Source: Clostridiaceae bacterium
GTDB lineage: Bacteria > Bacillota > Clostridia > Lachnospirales > Lachnospiraceae
DNA length: 32,660 nt
Reading direction: 5' to 3'
Assembly: GCA_910575585.1 (NCBI GenBank)
Contig: CAJTGF010000064.1
Coordinates: forward strand, 1 to 32,660
Shown here: piece after piece, positions 24,768-32,660 of the stretch
Position numbering within the stretch: the first letter of the stretch is position 1
How the letters are laid out: each line of letters opens with the position of its first letter
Notes under the pieces: generated by a model
Seen by the model: only the letters and a program-made list of their open reading frames with translations
What the model was told of the DNA's origin: nothing
Databases searched by the model: none
Position numbers and translations under genes: made by a program

Positions 24768-24830
24768 ATCTGTGATAAGTTTCAATTAACTGAGGAAACA
24801 GCAAGGACGTATTTGTCAGAAGCGTTTTAA
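24768..24830 (+). pseudogene. 20-codon tail of a second Rpn-family gene
   Basis: Immediately after the reductase stop, 20 codons read ICDKFQLTEETARTYLSEAF and stop at 24828-24830. This matches the C-terminal tail of the Rpn gene that ends at 23746 (ICEKFGLTEETAETYLKEIC) at 14 of 20 positions. No start codon or rest of the gene is present. It is a remnant left when the reductase block replaced or was inserted into that gene. Confidence 0.75.
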
Positions 24831-24885
24831 CGGTTTTGGTTTACGCGGGAACAGCACAGAAGAACAAACAGGAACCGAAGGACAT

Positions 24886-24913
24886 GGGCAGAACACAGGA
24901 TGAGGTTCTGCCC
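24886..24913 (+). terminator. Hairpin upstream of rtcB
   Basis: GGGCAGAAC (24886-24894) and GTTCTGCCC (24905-24913) form a perfect 9-bp stem with a 10-base loop. No T-run follows, so it may be a weak terminator or a leader structure. Confidence 0.45.
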
Positions 24914-24969
24914 TGCTTGTATTAAGATTTAAAATGAGGCAGCCATTAAAGATGCTGCAAAGGAGACTT

Positions 24970-26469
24970 ATGGTACATCAAATTGAGTATAAAGACGGGA
25001 GCAATGCGGTATCTTGCTATCTGCCTGAAGATTTGGGGCCGGATAAAAACGCGGCGGCGGAGCTGCGCCGGCTGACAGAGCTTAAGGAGACGGTGGAAAG
25101 GCTGTCGGCGGCGCCGGGGTTTTTTGCAGGCGGCGGGCAGCGGGTTGAGCGGATTATCTGCACGCCGGATTTTCACAAAGGTTCAGGGATTCCCATCGGC
25201 ACGGTCATGATGACAAAAGGATTTGCAGTCCCACAGGCGATGGGGAATGATATTAACTGCGGTATGCGGTTTTATATCACGGATTTGTCGGAAGAGAAGA
25301 TTCGGGAAAAGCTTCCACAGCTGAAAAAGAAGATCCGCCATATCTTTTTTGAGGGCGGCAGGCAGATTCCCATGACAGGAAGGCAGCGTCAGGCCATGTT
25401 CTGCCACGGCCTTGAAGGGCTTTTGGAGACCAGCGGCGATGGCAGGGGGCAGGGATTGTGGCGGTATTATGAGCGGGAGGTCCAGGAAAAGCAGCTAACC
25501 CGCACTGTGTTTCGGGGGAGTCTGAAGGCGGATGATACGGAGGGGCTGGAGGATTTTATGGGCAGCTGGGGACAGCTGACGTATGACGACCAGATTGGGA
25601 CCATTGGGGGCGGCAATCATTTTCTGGAGGTGCAGAGGATTGCCCGGATTTATGACGGACAGACCGGAGCTGCCTGGAATCTGAAGAAGGGGGCTGTGGC
25701 GGTGATGCTCCACACAGGCTCTCTTACGATTGGCCATCACAGCGGGCTTTTGAACCGCAATCTTTGCCGGGATATCTACCCGGATGGGGTTATGCACCCG
25801 GAAAACAAGATTTATGTCATACCGGAGGGTTGTGAGCGGTCGGGGGCGTGGAGACGGTTTTGGTCGGTGTCCGGCAATGCGGCCAATTTTGGATTTGCCA
25901 ACCGGATGTTTCTTGGATTTATGATTCAGCAGGTTTTTGACAGCGTACTGGGGGAATGCAGGATGGAACTTTTGTATGACGCTCCCCATAATTATATCTG
26001 GAAAAGACGGATTGGCGGTGAGGACTTTTATATCCACCGAAAGGGGGCCTGCTGTGCCGGGGGATGTGAGGACATGGCAGGCACGGAGTTTGCCTATTAC
26101 GGGGAACCGGTGATGATTCCCGGCTCCATGGGCAGTTCCAGCTATCTGCTGCGGGGACTGGGAAATGAGGACTGCCTTTGGAGCGCCAGCCACGGCGCCG
26201 GGCGGAAAAAGTCCCGGGGAGATGCGGCTAAGGGGAATGATGAGCAGTTTCGGCGGTTTATGGAGAGGTTCCACGTTATCACGCCGGTTGACCCGGAACG
26301 CAGCGACTTAAAGGGGAGATGGGATATTTTGAAAAAATGGGAGGAGTCGGTGCGGGCGGAGGCGCCTTACGCCTACAAAGATATTGATAAAGTGATTGCG
26401 GTCCATGAGGAGCACGGCATGGCGGCGCCGGTAGCCCGGATGGATCCGATTTTTACGGTGAAAGCTTAA
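24970..26469 (+). CDS. rtcB: RtcB-family RNA ligase
   Basis: GTP- and Mn-dependent ligase that joins 3'-phosphate (or cyclic phosphate) and 5'-hydroxyl RNA ends. The 499-residue chain carries the full motif set in order: DFHKGSGIPIG, GNDINCGMRF (metal Cys), IGGGNHFLEVQ, HTGSLTIGHH, APHNYIW, HRKGACCAG, PGSMGSSSYL and the guanylylation His in SASHGAGRKKSRGDA. All metal and GMP residues that I can identify are present, so it looks active. I chose ATG 24970, with AAAGGAG just upstream; 24934 and 24952 are in-frame alternatives with weaker support. No prfH or archease gene is adjacent. The role could be repair of damaged tRNA or rRNA, inferred from the family. Confidence 0.93.
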   Translation: MVHQIEYKDGSNAVSCYLPEDLGPDKNAAAELRRLTELKETVERLSAAPGFFAGGGQRVERIICTPDFHKGSGIPIGTVMMTKGFAVPQAMGNDINCGMRFYITDLSEEKIREKLPQLKKKIRHIFFEGGRQIPMTGRQRQAMFCHGLEGLLETSGDGRGQGLWRYYEREVQEKQLTRTVFRGSLKADDTEGLEDFMGSWGQLTYDDQIGTIGGGNHFLEVQRIARIYDGQTGAAWNLKKGAVAVMLHTGSLTIGHHSGLLNRNLCRDIYPDGVMHPENKIYVIPEGCERSGAWRRFWSVSGNAANFGFANRMFLGFMIQQVFDSVLGECRMELLYDAPHNYIWKRRIGGEDFYIHRKGACCAGGCEDMAGTEFAYYGEPVMIPGSMGSSSYLLRGLGNEDCLWSASHGAGRKKSRGDAAKGNDEQFRRFMERFHVITPVDPERSDLKGRWDILKKWEESVRAEAPYAYKDIDKVIAVHEEHGMAAPVARMDPIFTVKA

Positions 26470-26493
26470 GGGGTGTGTGGATAGCAGCGGTTG

Positions 26494-26524
26494 CCGCAGC
26501 CCTTTTGCGCTGCGGGGATTTTCG
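26494..26524 (+). terminator. Terminator after rtcB
   Basis: CCGCAGC (26494-26500) pairs with GCTGCGG (26509-26515), loop of 8 bases, followed by GGATTTT. It is a modest terminator separating rtcB from the sporulation operon. Confidence 0.55.
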
Positions 26525-26549
26525 GATTATGGGGCGGTTTTTCTGAGTT

Positions 26550-26579
26550 GTCATTTTCCCCTCTTGTCCCACATATATT
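26550..26579 (+). promoter_or_regulatory. Sigma-E-type promoter of spoIIIA
   Basis: GTCATTTT (26550-26557) and CATATATT (26572-26579) are separated by 14 bases. The mother-cell sigma-E consensus is about GTCATATT-N14-CATACAAT, so both boxes and the spacing fit. It lies 24 bases before the spoIIIAA GTG. In B. subtilis the spoIIIA operon is sigma-E dependent. Confidence 0.7.
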
Positions 26580-26602
26580 GAAAGAAAGAGGAGGGGACAA
26601 AG

Positions 26603-27580
26603 GTGGAGAGAAATGATGAGGTAATCCGTATTTTCGCAAAAGAGATTCGCCGGGTTTTGGGGCGGGCGGGGGTTGATTTTAGGAAGGTGCAGGAGATACG
26701 GCTGCGCGTGGGGGCGCCGCTCCTTGTGGTTTATGAAAACAGGGAGTATTTTGTATCCCGGGGCGGGGAGCTTGGGACTGCAGGCAGGGACGCTCACCTG
26801 GTTACCAGGGACGAGCTTAGGGAGACCATGGAGTATATCAGCAGCTATTCTCTTTATGCGTTTGAGGAGGAACTGCGGCAGGGGTTTATTACCATACAGG
26901 GCGGCCACAGAATAGGGGTGGCGGGCAGGATTGTGGCGGAGGACAAACAGGTCCGGGCCATGAAATACATATCGTTTCTCAATGTGCGGCTGTCTCACCA
27001 GATACTGGGGTGCGCCGATGCGGTGATGCCGTTTCTCTATGACGGTCCGGCAGGGCAGGTGCGCCACACGCTGATTGTGTCGCCGCCCAGATGCGGAAAG
27101 ACCACCCTTTTAAGGGATATTATCCGCCAGCTGTCCAACGGGAACCGGGGGCGGGCAGGGGTGACTGTGGGGGTGGTGGATGAACGGTCGGAGCTGGGGG
27201 CCTGTTACCAGGGAGTCCCCCAGAATGATTTGGGAATCCGGACCGATATTCTGGACTGCTGTCCCAAGGCCAGGGGAATGATGATGCTGATTCGGACCAT
27301 GGCCCCTCAGGTGATTGCGGTGGATGAGATTGGCAGCCGGGAGGACATGGAGGCCATAGGGTATGTGATGAACTGCGGCTGCAGGCTGGTGGCCACGGTC
27401 CACGGAAGCTCTTTGGAGGATATCCGTCAAAAGCCGGTTCTGCGGGAAATGGCAGGGCAGCGGATGTTTGACCGGTATGTGATTCTGGGAGCCGGGAGCC
27501 GGGCCGGCTGTGTTGAGGAGATTGCTGATTCCCGGGGAACCAGGCTTTGGGGTTTGGAAGGGATGGCTTATGGTGCTTAA
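26603..27580 (+). CDS. spoIIIAA: SpoIIIAA sporulation ATPase
   Basis: A 325-residue cytosolic ATPase of the mother cell, similar to secretion ATPases, powering the SpoIIIA-SpoIIQ channel that feeds the forespore. Walker A is PPRCGKTT at 161-168 and Walker B is IAVDEIG with D241-E242. VVDERSEL and the terminal region follow the family. GTG 26603 is chosen because GAGGAGGGG is 5-6 bases before it. First gene of the operon. The stop lies inside the spoIIIAB start region, an 11-base overlap. Confidence 0.95.
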   Translation: MERNDEVIRIFAKEIRRVLGRAGVDFRKVQEIRLRVGAPLLVVYENREYFVSRGGELGTAGRDAHLVTRDELRETMEYISSYSLYAFEEELRQGFITIQGGHRIGVAGRIVAEDKQVRAMKYISFLNVRLSHQILGCADAVMPFLYDGPAGQVRHTLIVSPPRCGKTTLLRDIIRQLSNGNRGRAGVTVGVVDERSELGACYQGVPQNDLGIRTDILDCCPKARGMMMLIRTMAPQVIAVDEIGSREDMEAIGYVMNCGCRLVATVHGSSLEDIRQKPVLREMAGQRMFDRYVILGAGSRAGCVEEIADSRGTRLWGLEGMAYGA

Positions 27581-28091
27581 AATAGTGGGGAGTCTTCTGG
27601 TGACCTGTTCCTGCGGGGCTCTGGGTCTGTGGAAGGCGGGGCAGTGGAAAGACCATCTGGGGATGCTGGAACAGCTTCGAAAGATGATTGTGCTTTTGAG
27701 AAGTGAGATTCTTTACGCCCACACGCCTTTGGGGGAGGCGCTGGGCCATGTGGGGAGGAAGTCGGAGGGCGTGCTGGCCGGCCTGTTCGGGGCTGTGGAG
27801 GAGAGAACCATGCAGCAGCAGGGGGAACTGTTCTACATCATCTGGCGGGAGGAAGTGGAGAAGCGGAAAAAGGAGATGCTCCTTTCGGACCGGGAGCGGC
27901 AGGAACTGATTGCCTTTGGGGAACACCTGGGGTATCTGGATTTGGAAATGCAGGAACATACCGTGGCCCTTTACCTGGAGCAGCTGGAGATGAGCATCCG
28001 GTTTTACAGGGAGCATGAGAGGGAGCAGAGCAGATTGTATGCCAGCCTGGGCATCATGGGCGGGCTGTTTCTCTCAATTATGATGTGCTGA
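27570..28091 (+). CDS. spoIIIAB: SpoIIIAB sporulation protein
   Basis: A 173-residue mother-cell membrane protein resembling type II secretion GspF-like platform parts. A hydrophobic N-terminus (LKIVGSLLVTCSCGALGLW) and C-terminus (LGIMGGLFLSIMMC) flank a helical region with LRSEILYAHTPLGEAL. ATG 27570 lies within the spoIIIAA end. In-frame upstream codons belong to the other gene. The family length is about 170. Confidence 0.93.
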   Translation: MVLKIVGSLLVTCSCGALGLWKAGQWKDHLGMLEQLRKMIVLLRSEILYAHTPLGEALGHVGRKSEGVLAGLFGAVEERTMQQQGELFYIIWREEVEKRKKEMLLSDRERQELIAFGEHLGYLDLEMQEHTVALYLEQLEMSIRFYREHEREQSRLYASLGIMGGLFLSIMMC

Positions 28092-28186
28092 ATGATGGGC
28101 TGGCAGCGGGGCTTGAAGGAATGGTGTTGGGGCAATGTGGTAGGGCAAAGGTTAGTTTGGATTTATCCGGGGCGGGGAGGATTGCA

Positions 28187-28381
28187 ATGGGAGTCAATCT
28201 GATTTTCAGAATTGCGGCAGTGGGGATCCTGGTTTCTGTTATCTGTCAGGTATTAAAGCACAGCGGCAGAGAGGAGCAGGCATTCCTCACCAGTCTGGCG
28301 GGTCTGGTGCTGGTGCTGTTTTGGATCGTGCCGTATATATACGATTTGTTTGAGACAATTAAGAAACTGTTTGCGCTGTAG
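28187..28381 (+). CDS. spoIIIAC: SpoIIIAC sporulation protein
   Basis: A 64-residue protein with two membrane helices (about 4-21 and 34-52). It starts MGVNLIFRIAAVGILVSVI, matching the short SpoIIIAC of Bacilli, which is about 68 residues. ATG 28187 has GGGGAGG six bases upstream. The frame is open upstream to about 28085, but that extra part is not SpoIIIAC-like. It is thought to form a ring in the channel with SpoIIIAD. Confidence 0.93.
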   Translation: MGVNLIFRIAAVGILVSVICQVLKHSGREEQAFLTSLAGLVLVLFWIVPYIYDLFETIKKLFAL

Positions 28382-28459
28382 CAGGCGTTTGTTTGGCCGA
28401 AAGGGGTTGCAGGGCAGCATAGGGCTTGACAAAGACAACGAGAGACGAGGAGAGGGGGA

Positions 28460-28852
28460 ATGGCAGTGACCGTGGTGTCCATTGCGGTAATAGGGCTGAC
28501 GGCGGTGGTTCTGGCCGTGCAGTTGAAGGCCGTGAAAGGGGAATATGGGATCTATATGGTGCTGGGGGCCGGGGTGGTGATCTTTTTTTACGCCCTGTCT
28601 AAGATTGAGGCAGTATTGGATGTGTTAAGGCGGGTTCAGTCTTACATCCGGATTGACGGGATGTATCTGGAGGCGCTGATGAAAATGATCGGGATCACCT
28701 ACATTGCGGAGTTTGCGTCGGGGATCTGCAAGGACGCAGGGTACGGCTCCCTGGGGGGCCAGATCGAGATGTTCGGAAAATTGTCCATGCTGGCTGTGAG
28801 CATGCCCATTTTGCTGACATTGATGGAGACCATCCGGGTATTTATGAAATGA
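28460..28852 (+). CDS. spoIIIAD: SpoIIIAD sporulation protein
   Basis: A 130-residue membrane protein with three to four hydrophobic segments, including VVSIAVIGLTAVVLAVQL at the start and IEMFGKLSMLAVSMPILLTL near the end. The middle segment ITYIAEFASGICKDAGYGSL is characteristic. It is related to SpoIIIAC, with a longer C-terminus. RBS AGAGGGGG precedes ATG 28460. The ATG of spoIIIAE overlaps its stop (ATGA). Confidence 0.94.
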   Translation: MAVTVVSIAVIGLTAVVLAVQLKAVKGEYGIYMVLGAGVVIFFYALSKIEAVLDVLRRVQSYIRIDGMYLEALMKMIGITYIAEFASGICKDAGYGSLGGQIEMFGKLSMLAVSMPILLTLMETIRVFMK

Positions 28853-30150
28853 CAGAGACAGAGCGTGAGTTTTGGAAGCGGAAATGGGCCAGGGGCCGCG
28901 CCGTGAGAAAAAGGCGGTGGAGGCGGCTTTCCGGGTTTGGGACAGACTGTTACAGGGGGGACCTTAGAGGCAGGAGAAGGGACCGACAGGGGAAATGGAT
29001 ATGGATCATGATCGCGGCCGGATTTCTGGCGGTCATGATCTTGGGCATTCTGCCGGATGAAGCCTGGGGTGCTTTGGTGGAAAATGAGACGGAGATCTTC
29101 GGACTGGATGATTTTGATTTTTCCGATGTGGACCAGTTTCTTCAAAAAAAGAACGGGGATTTTCCGCTGACCATGGAATCCGTCATGGGGGATCTGATGG
29201 AGGGAGATTTTGGGACGCTGCTGGGGCGAATTGCAAATGGGTTAAGACAGGCTTTGTTTTCGGAGATCTCTCTGGGCAGCCGTCTGATGGGACAGGTTCT
29301 GGCTTTGGGGTTTGTGGGGGCGGTGTTTACTAATTTTTCCACGGTATTCCAGGGGAGTGAGATTTCGGAGACAGGGTTTTTTATTACGTACATTTTGCTG
29401 TTTACCTTTCTGGCGGCTTCCATGATGGAGAGCATGGCGTTGACGGCAGGGGTGGTGGAAGATGTGCTGGAGTTTATGAAGATCCTGATGCCGTCCTATT
29501 TTCTGGCGGTGGCGTTTGCGGGGGGAAGCGTTTCGGCGGTGGTGATGTACGAGTTTACCCTTTGGGTCATGACAGCGGGGCAGTGGTTTTTAGGGGCGGT
29601 AATCCTTCCTCTGGTGAAGATTTACGTGCTTTTGGCCATGGCGGGGAATCTGGTGAAAGAGGAGTTTTTGTCAAGGCTGACTGAGCTTTTGGGGCAGGCG
29701 GCGGGGTGGGGGCTAAAGACTGTGCCTGGGCTGATGCTGGGGTTCCATCTGATCCAGGGGCTGATTCTGCCTTATGTGGATTCCCTGAAACAGGGGGCCG
29801 TGGAGAAGGCGGTTTCCATGATACCGGGTATCGGGCAGGGAGCGTCCGCTGTGACGAAACTTTTAGTGGGCTCCGGCGTGCTGATTAAAAATACCATCGG
29901 AGCGGCGGCAATGGTGATTCTTATGGCGCTGATCGCCGTGCCGGTGTTAAAGCTTGCGGTGCTGCTTGTGATGTACCAGTGTGTGGCGGCGGTTATGGAG
30001 CCGGTGTGTGACAAACGGCTGGTCAACTGCGTTATGGCTGCGGCAAAGGGGCAGAAAATGATGGTCCAGGTGGTGGCATGCGCGGCTCTCATTCTGGTGA
30101 TCACGGTTGCCGTGGTGTGCGCGGGGACCAATGTGACATACTACGCGTAA
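28849..30150 (+). CDS. spoIIIAE: SpoIIIAE sporulation membrane protein
   Basis: A 433-residue multispanning protein and a major core part of the SpoIIIA complex. The N-terminus is unusually basic (about 45 residues with many Arg and Lys) and is followed by a signal-like hydrophobic segment IMIAAGFLAVMILGILPDEAWG. Seven or so membrane segments then run from about residue 145 to the end, with FAGGSVSAVVMYEFTLWVM and GASAVTKLLVGSGVLIKNTI typical of the family. The start overlaps spoIIIAD by ATGA. Confidence 0.95.
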   Translation: MTETEREFWKRKWARGRAVRKRRWRRLSGFGTDCYRGDLRGRRRDRQGKWIWIMIAAGFLAVMILGILPDEAWGALVENETEIFGLDDFDFSDVDQFLQKKNGDFPLTMESVMGDLMEGDFGTLLGRIANGLRQALFSEISLGSRLMGQVLALGFVGAVFTNFSTVFQGSEISETGFFITYILLFTFLAASMMESMALTAGVVEDVLEFMKILMPSYFLAVAFAGGSVSAVVMYEFTLWVMTAGQWFLGAVILPLVKIYVLLAMAGNLVKEEFLSRLTELLGQAAGWGLKTVPGLMLGFHLIQGLILPYVDSLKQGAVEKAVSMIPGIGQGASAVTKLLVGSGVLIKNTIGAAAMVILMALIAVPVLKLAVLLVMYQCVAAVMEPVCDKRLVNCVMAAAKGQKMMVQVVACAALILVITVAVVCAGTNVTYYA

Positions 30151-30187
30151 CGGTTGGGGAAGGGTAAAAAGCAGAGGGAGAGGGCAG

Positions 30188-30856
30188 ATGGACGGGCTGT
30201 TAGACTGGGTGGGAAATATCCTGTTTTTTCTTGTGCTGATTACGGTGGCGGAAAATCTTCTGCCCGGGAAAAAGTACAATAAATACATACGCCTGTGCGC
30301 GGGGATGGTGCTGATCCTTCTGGTGGTAAGGCCGCTGACGGCAGGATTTCACCTGGAGGAGCAGATAAACGGGTATTTTGAGTCATTTGCGTTTCAGCAG
30401 GACGCCAAGGACCTTTCCAGAGAGATCCTGGGGATTGAAAAGCAGCGGCTGGGGCAGGTGATCGACAGTTATGAGCAGGTGGTGGAAACGGATCTTGAGG
30501 CCATGGCGCGGGATATGGGGCTTGTGCCGGCGCGGACTGCGGCTGTTATCGACCGGGACCAGGACAGCGCCAAGTACGGGCTTGTGGTCCGGGTGGAGAT
30601 GGAGGTGCAGAGACAGGACGAAAAAGGCAAAGACGGGGATGAGAAGGGTTACGCGGTGCAGGCGGTAAACCCGGTAAGTCCCGTGGAACCGGTAAATGTG
30701 GCCGTAAGGGAAAGTAAAGAGGACAGGGAGCCGGAGACCGGGAACAGCGAGGAATCTGTGTCCCGGGAGGAGACGCTGGAACAGCTGAGGCAAAAGGTGG
30801 AGGAATATTATGGACTGGAAGCCGGGAAGGTGGAAATTAAATTTCAGGGGAGGTAA
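30188..30856 (+). CDS. spoIIIAF: SpoIIIAF sporulation protein
   Basis: A 222-residue protein with two N-terminal membrane helices (about 9-22 and 37-53), then a domain exposed to the intermembrane space. A long charged, low-complexity linker (about 140-200) precedes a C-terminal YYGLEAGKVEIKFQG strand. The RMB-type ring-building fold of SpoIIIAF is compatible. RBS GGGAGAGGG precedes ATG 30188. The last 47 bases overlap spoIIIAG. Confidence 0.93.
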   Translation: MDGLLDWVGNILFFLVLITVAENLLPGKKYNKYIRLCAGMVLILLVVRPLTAGFHLEEQINGYFESFAFQQDAKDLSREILGIEKQRLGQVIDSYEQVVETDLEAMARDMGLVPARTAAVIDRDQDSAKYGLVVRVEMEVQRQDEKGKDGDEKGYAVQAVNPVSPVEPVNVAVRESKEDREPETGNSEESVSREETLEQLRQKVEEYYGLEAGKVEIKFQGR

Positions 30857-31484
30857 GGATAAATGGCTGGTGGCGCTGGCTGTGGGGCTGATCTTTCTTA
30901 TATTGGCATTTCCGGCAGGAGGCAAGGGCGCAGGCAGCGGCGGATGGATGCAGGGGCAGCCGGTAGAAGGGCAGGATGGACAAAGTTTGGAGACAAACGG
31001 AAAGGATGCCAAGGGTGACGGGGCTGACGAAAAAGATTCCGACAGCCAGGAAAGTTCTGCCAAGCCTGCCGCCTCCAAAGGAACGCTGACCTATGAGCAG
31101 CAGCTGGAGGAGCGGCTGAAGGAACTGCTGAGCCATGTGGAGGGGGTCGGACAGGTGGAGGTGATGATCGTTCTGAAAAGTTCGGAGGAAAAGATCTGGA
31201 GGGTGGACAGAAATACTTCTTATTCCAGCACCCAGGAAACGGACGCAAACGGCGGAACCAGGGACATCCGCAGCCAGGAGACAACAGAGGGGACCATCTT
31301 GTCGGGACAGAGCGGCGCCGAGGGGCCATTGTTGGAAAAAGAGATGCGGCCGGAGATCAGCGGCGTGGTGGTGACAGCCGACGGAGGAGGCAGTCCCACG
31401 GTCCAGGCAGAAATTTCTGCGGCAGTGGAAGCATTATTTGACGTGCCTTCACATAAAATAAAAGTATTAAAGAGGGCAGAATAA
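30810..31484 (+). CDS. spoIIIAG: SpoIIIAG sporulation protein
   Basis: A 224-residue protein with one N-terminal membrane helix (WLVALAVGLIFLILAF, about 19-34), a charged linker and a ring-building domain starting near EERLKELLSHVEGVGQVEVMIVL. SpoIIIAG of Bacilli forms a large ring spanning the intermembrane space. ATG 30810 has GGAGG six bases upstream and overlaps spoIIIAF by 47 bases in another frame, implying tight coupling. Confidence 0.94.
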   Translation: MDWKPGRWKLNFRGGKDKWLVALAVGLIFLILAFPAGGKGAGSGGWMQGQPVEGQDGQSLETNGKDAKGDGADEKDSDSQESSAKPAASKGTLTYEQQLEERLKELLSHVEGVGQVEVMIVLKSSEEKIWRVDRNTSYSSTQETDANGGTRDIRSQETTEGTILSGQSGAEGPLLEKEMRPEISGVVVTADGGGSPTVQAEISAAVEALFDVPSHKIKVLKRAE

Positions 31485-31499
31485 AAAGGAGTGTCGTGC

Positions 31500-32405
31500 A
31501 TGAAATTTAAGAGGGACTTAAAAAGCGTCAATATGAAAAATGTGAACATGAAGAACGTCAATATGAAAAAACTGTTTCGGAGAAACCAGATCATTGTCAC
31601 CACGCTGGCAGTGATGATCGCGGCGGCAGGGTATTTGAACTACACGGGAAAGAAGGATCTGGAGGCGGGAAATGTGATCTCCGAGGCAGGGATGATGGAT
31701 ATTTCCGATGAGGATATTTTGATGGAAAACCAGGGCATCCTGGATACTCCGGGGAAATACGGGGAGATCTTAAGCCTCGATCAGGATCTTGACCAGATTG
31801 AGGAGGCGGAGAGCCTGGCAGAGGGAGCCGCAGGAATTGGCCAGGATATGCAGCAGGTTGCCCAGGCGGAGACTGTGGCAGACCAGGCAGGCATGGAGGC
31901 AGGAGCCCAGGCCGGGACAGCGGGAGACGGGACGGCGCAAAGCACGGCTCAAGGCGGGAGTCAGACCGGAAGCGCTGGGGACGGGACAGATGCCCAGACC
32001 GGATATGAGAATCCGGGGGAGGCTATCCTTACCAGCGGCATGAGCGTGTCTGATTACATAGCGGGAGTCCAGTTGAGCCGGGAACAGGTGCGGGCGAAAA
32101 ATAAGGATACCTTGCTTTCCATCATCAATAATACCAGCATTGAGGAGGCGGCGAAGCAGCAGGCTATCCAGGATATGATCCGTCTGACCGAGGTGGCGGA
32201 GAAGGAGAACGCGGCGGAGACGCTGCTTTTGGCCAAGGGATTTTCTGACCCGGTGGTGAGCATTTCCTCGGATAAGGTGGATGTGGTGGTTAATGCGCCC
32301 AGTATCACGGACGCTCAGAGGGCCCAGATCGAGGATATTGTGAAGAGAAAGGCGGAAGTGCAGGCGGAGAATATCATTATTACGCTGCTGAATCTGTCGG
32401 AGTAG
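31500..32405 (+). CDS. spoIIIAH: SpoIIIAH sporulation protein
   Basis: A 301-residue protein and the mother-cell partner of forespore SpoIIQ. One membrane helix lies at about 26-44 (IIVTTLAVMIAAAGYLNYTG). An acidic then Gln/Ala/Gly/Thr-rich linker (about 110-170) is followed by a YscJ/FliF-like ring domain toward the C-terminus (EKENAAETLLLAKGFSDPVV...VDVVVNAPSITDAQ). Residues 10-24 contain three near-identical VNMKN repeats before the helix. ATG 31500 is preferred, with AAGGAG eight bases upstream; GTG 31491 overlaps the RBS. Last gene of the operon. Confidence 0.95.
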   Translation: MKFKRDLKSVNMKNVNMKNVNMKKLFRRNQIIVTTLAVMIAAAGYLNYTGKKDLEAGNVISEAGMMDISDEDILMENQGILDTPGKYGEILSLDQDLDQIEEAESLAEGAAGIGQDMQQVAQAETVADQAGMEAGAQAGTAGDGTAQSTAQGGSQTGSAGDGTDAQTGYENPGEAILTSGMSVSDYIAGVQLSREQVRAKNKDTLLSIINNTSIEEAAKQQAIQDMIRLTEVAEKENAAETLLLAKGFSDPVVSISSDKVDVVVNAPSITDAQRAQIEDIVKRKAEVQAENIIITLLNLSE

Positions 32406-32425
32406 GAATTGGGCGGTTGGATGAG

Positions 32426-32466
32426 AAAAATGGCATGGCTGATGAGGCTGTGCCATTTTTTCTTTT
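32426..32466 (+). terminator. spoIIIA operon terminator
   Basis: AAAAATGGCA (32426-32435) pairs with TGCCATTTTT (32451-32460) across a 15-base loop, with T-rich sequence following. It is 20 bases after the spoIIIAH stop. Confidence 0.88.
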
Positions 32467-32660
32467 TGGTTTTGGTGATTTATTGTGTTTAAAGAGGTCG
32501 CGCCTTTTGATACCTAAATCATTGTATATTGATATTATATACTCAAACTTCGCACTTTAATAAGTGCCTATGCATCTTGAAAATACAATAAAAACTGGCA
32601 ATTAAATAGCATGAAACCGTCTGGTTTGGTATAATTGAGTTGTCGAAAAACAATTAAAAC
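32467..32660 (+). promoter_or_regulatory. AT-rich flank with extended -10 promoter
   Basis: There is no gene in this last AT-rich stretch. An extended -10 TGGTATAAT (32627-32635) points right, but no good -35 lies 17 bases before it. A short hairpin GCACTT-TAAT-AAGTGC lies at about 32551-32566. The base composition shifts sharply from the GC-rich operon. It probably drives a gene beyond the window edge, possibly on another mobile element. Confidence 0.4.

Noticed and set aside
24970-26469. RtcB as part of the integrated element
   Set aside because: It lies outside attR and has GC-rich codon use like the core genes.
27120-28016. Leftward 298-codon frame opposite spoIIIAA/AB
   Set aside because: Pro/His/Gln-rich shadow product of GC-rich coding DNA, without start signals.

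Overview
The window reads as the chromosome of a spore-forming Clostridia member, most likely Lachnospiraceae. Evidence: a complete spoIIIAA-AH sporulation operon, a clostridial argCJBD cluster with divergent argG, an FchA/FolD one-carbon pair, strong AGGAGG-type ribosome sites, and copies of the Rpn/PD-(D/E)XK 'putative transposase' family that is abundant in that group. The core genes look GC-rich; the 13.5-24.8 kb stretch is visibly AT-richer.

Layout. 1-1000: a perfect 29-bp inverted repeat followed by a frameshifted Rpn-type gene. 1063-7212: arginine biosynthesis, with argG leftward and argC-argJ-argB-argD rightward from a shared control region holding good sigma-A promoters and ArgR-box-like sites. 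7209-10065: a membrane protein, then fchA and folD, whose products act on consecutive steps. 10306-13489: a small DMT transporter, a ComEA-type DNA-binding protein, an orphan OmpR-type response regulator, a GNAT acetyltransferase and rlmH.

13472-23838 is the most interesting part: an approximately 10.4-kb integrated element at the 3' end of rlmH, bounded by a 14/15-bp direct repeat that encodes the RlmH C-terminus. The layout is like staphylococcal SCC elements (serine recombinase, primase-helicase replication gene, DUF1643 gene, rlmH target), but in a clostridial host. It carries a divergent HTH regulator with a palindromic operator candidate, unrecognised cargo genes, two hydrophobic mini-proteins each followed by a strong terminator, an inverted-iteron AT-rich origin candidate, a SymE-domain fusion and an Rpn nuclease. 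The serine recombinase has an in-frame amber codon in its catalytic domain and one cargo gene is frameshifted, so the element looks stranded, unless the amber is read through.

23839-26469: an RmlD-like dehydrogenase, a 20-codon tail of a second Rpn gene, and a complete RtcB-family RNA ligase. 26550-32405: a sigma-E-like promoter followed by the eight-gene spoIIIA operon for the forespore feeding-tube/secretion complex, closed by a terminator. The last ~190 bp are AT-rich and hold a promoter-like sequence pointing out of the window.
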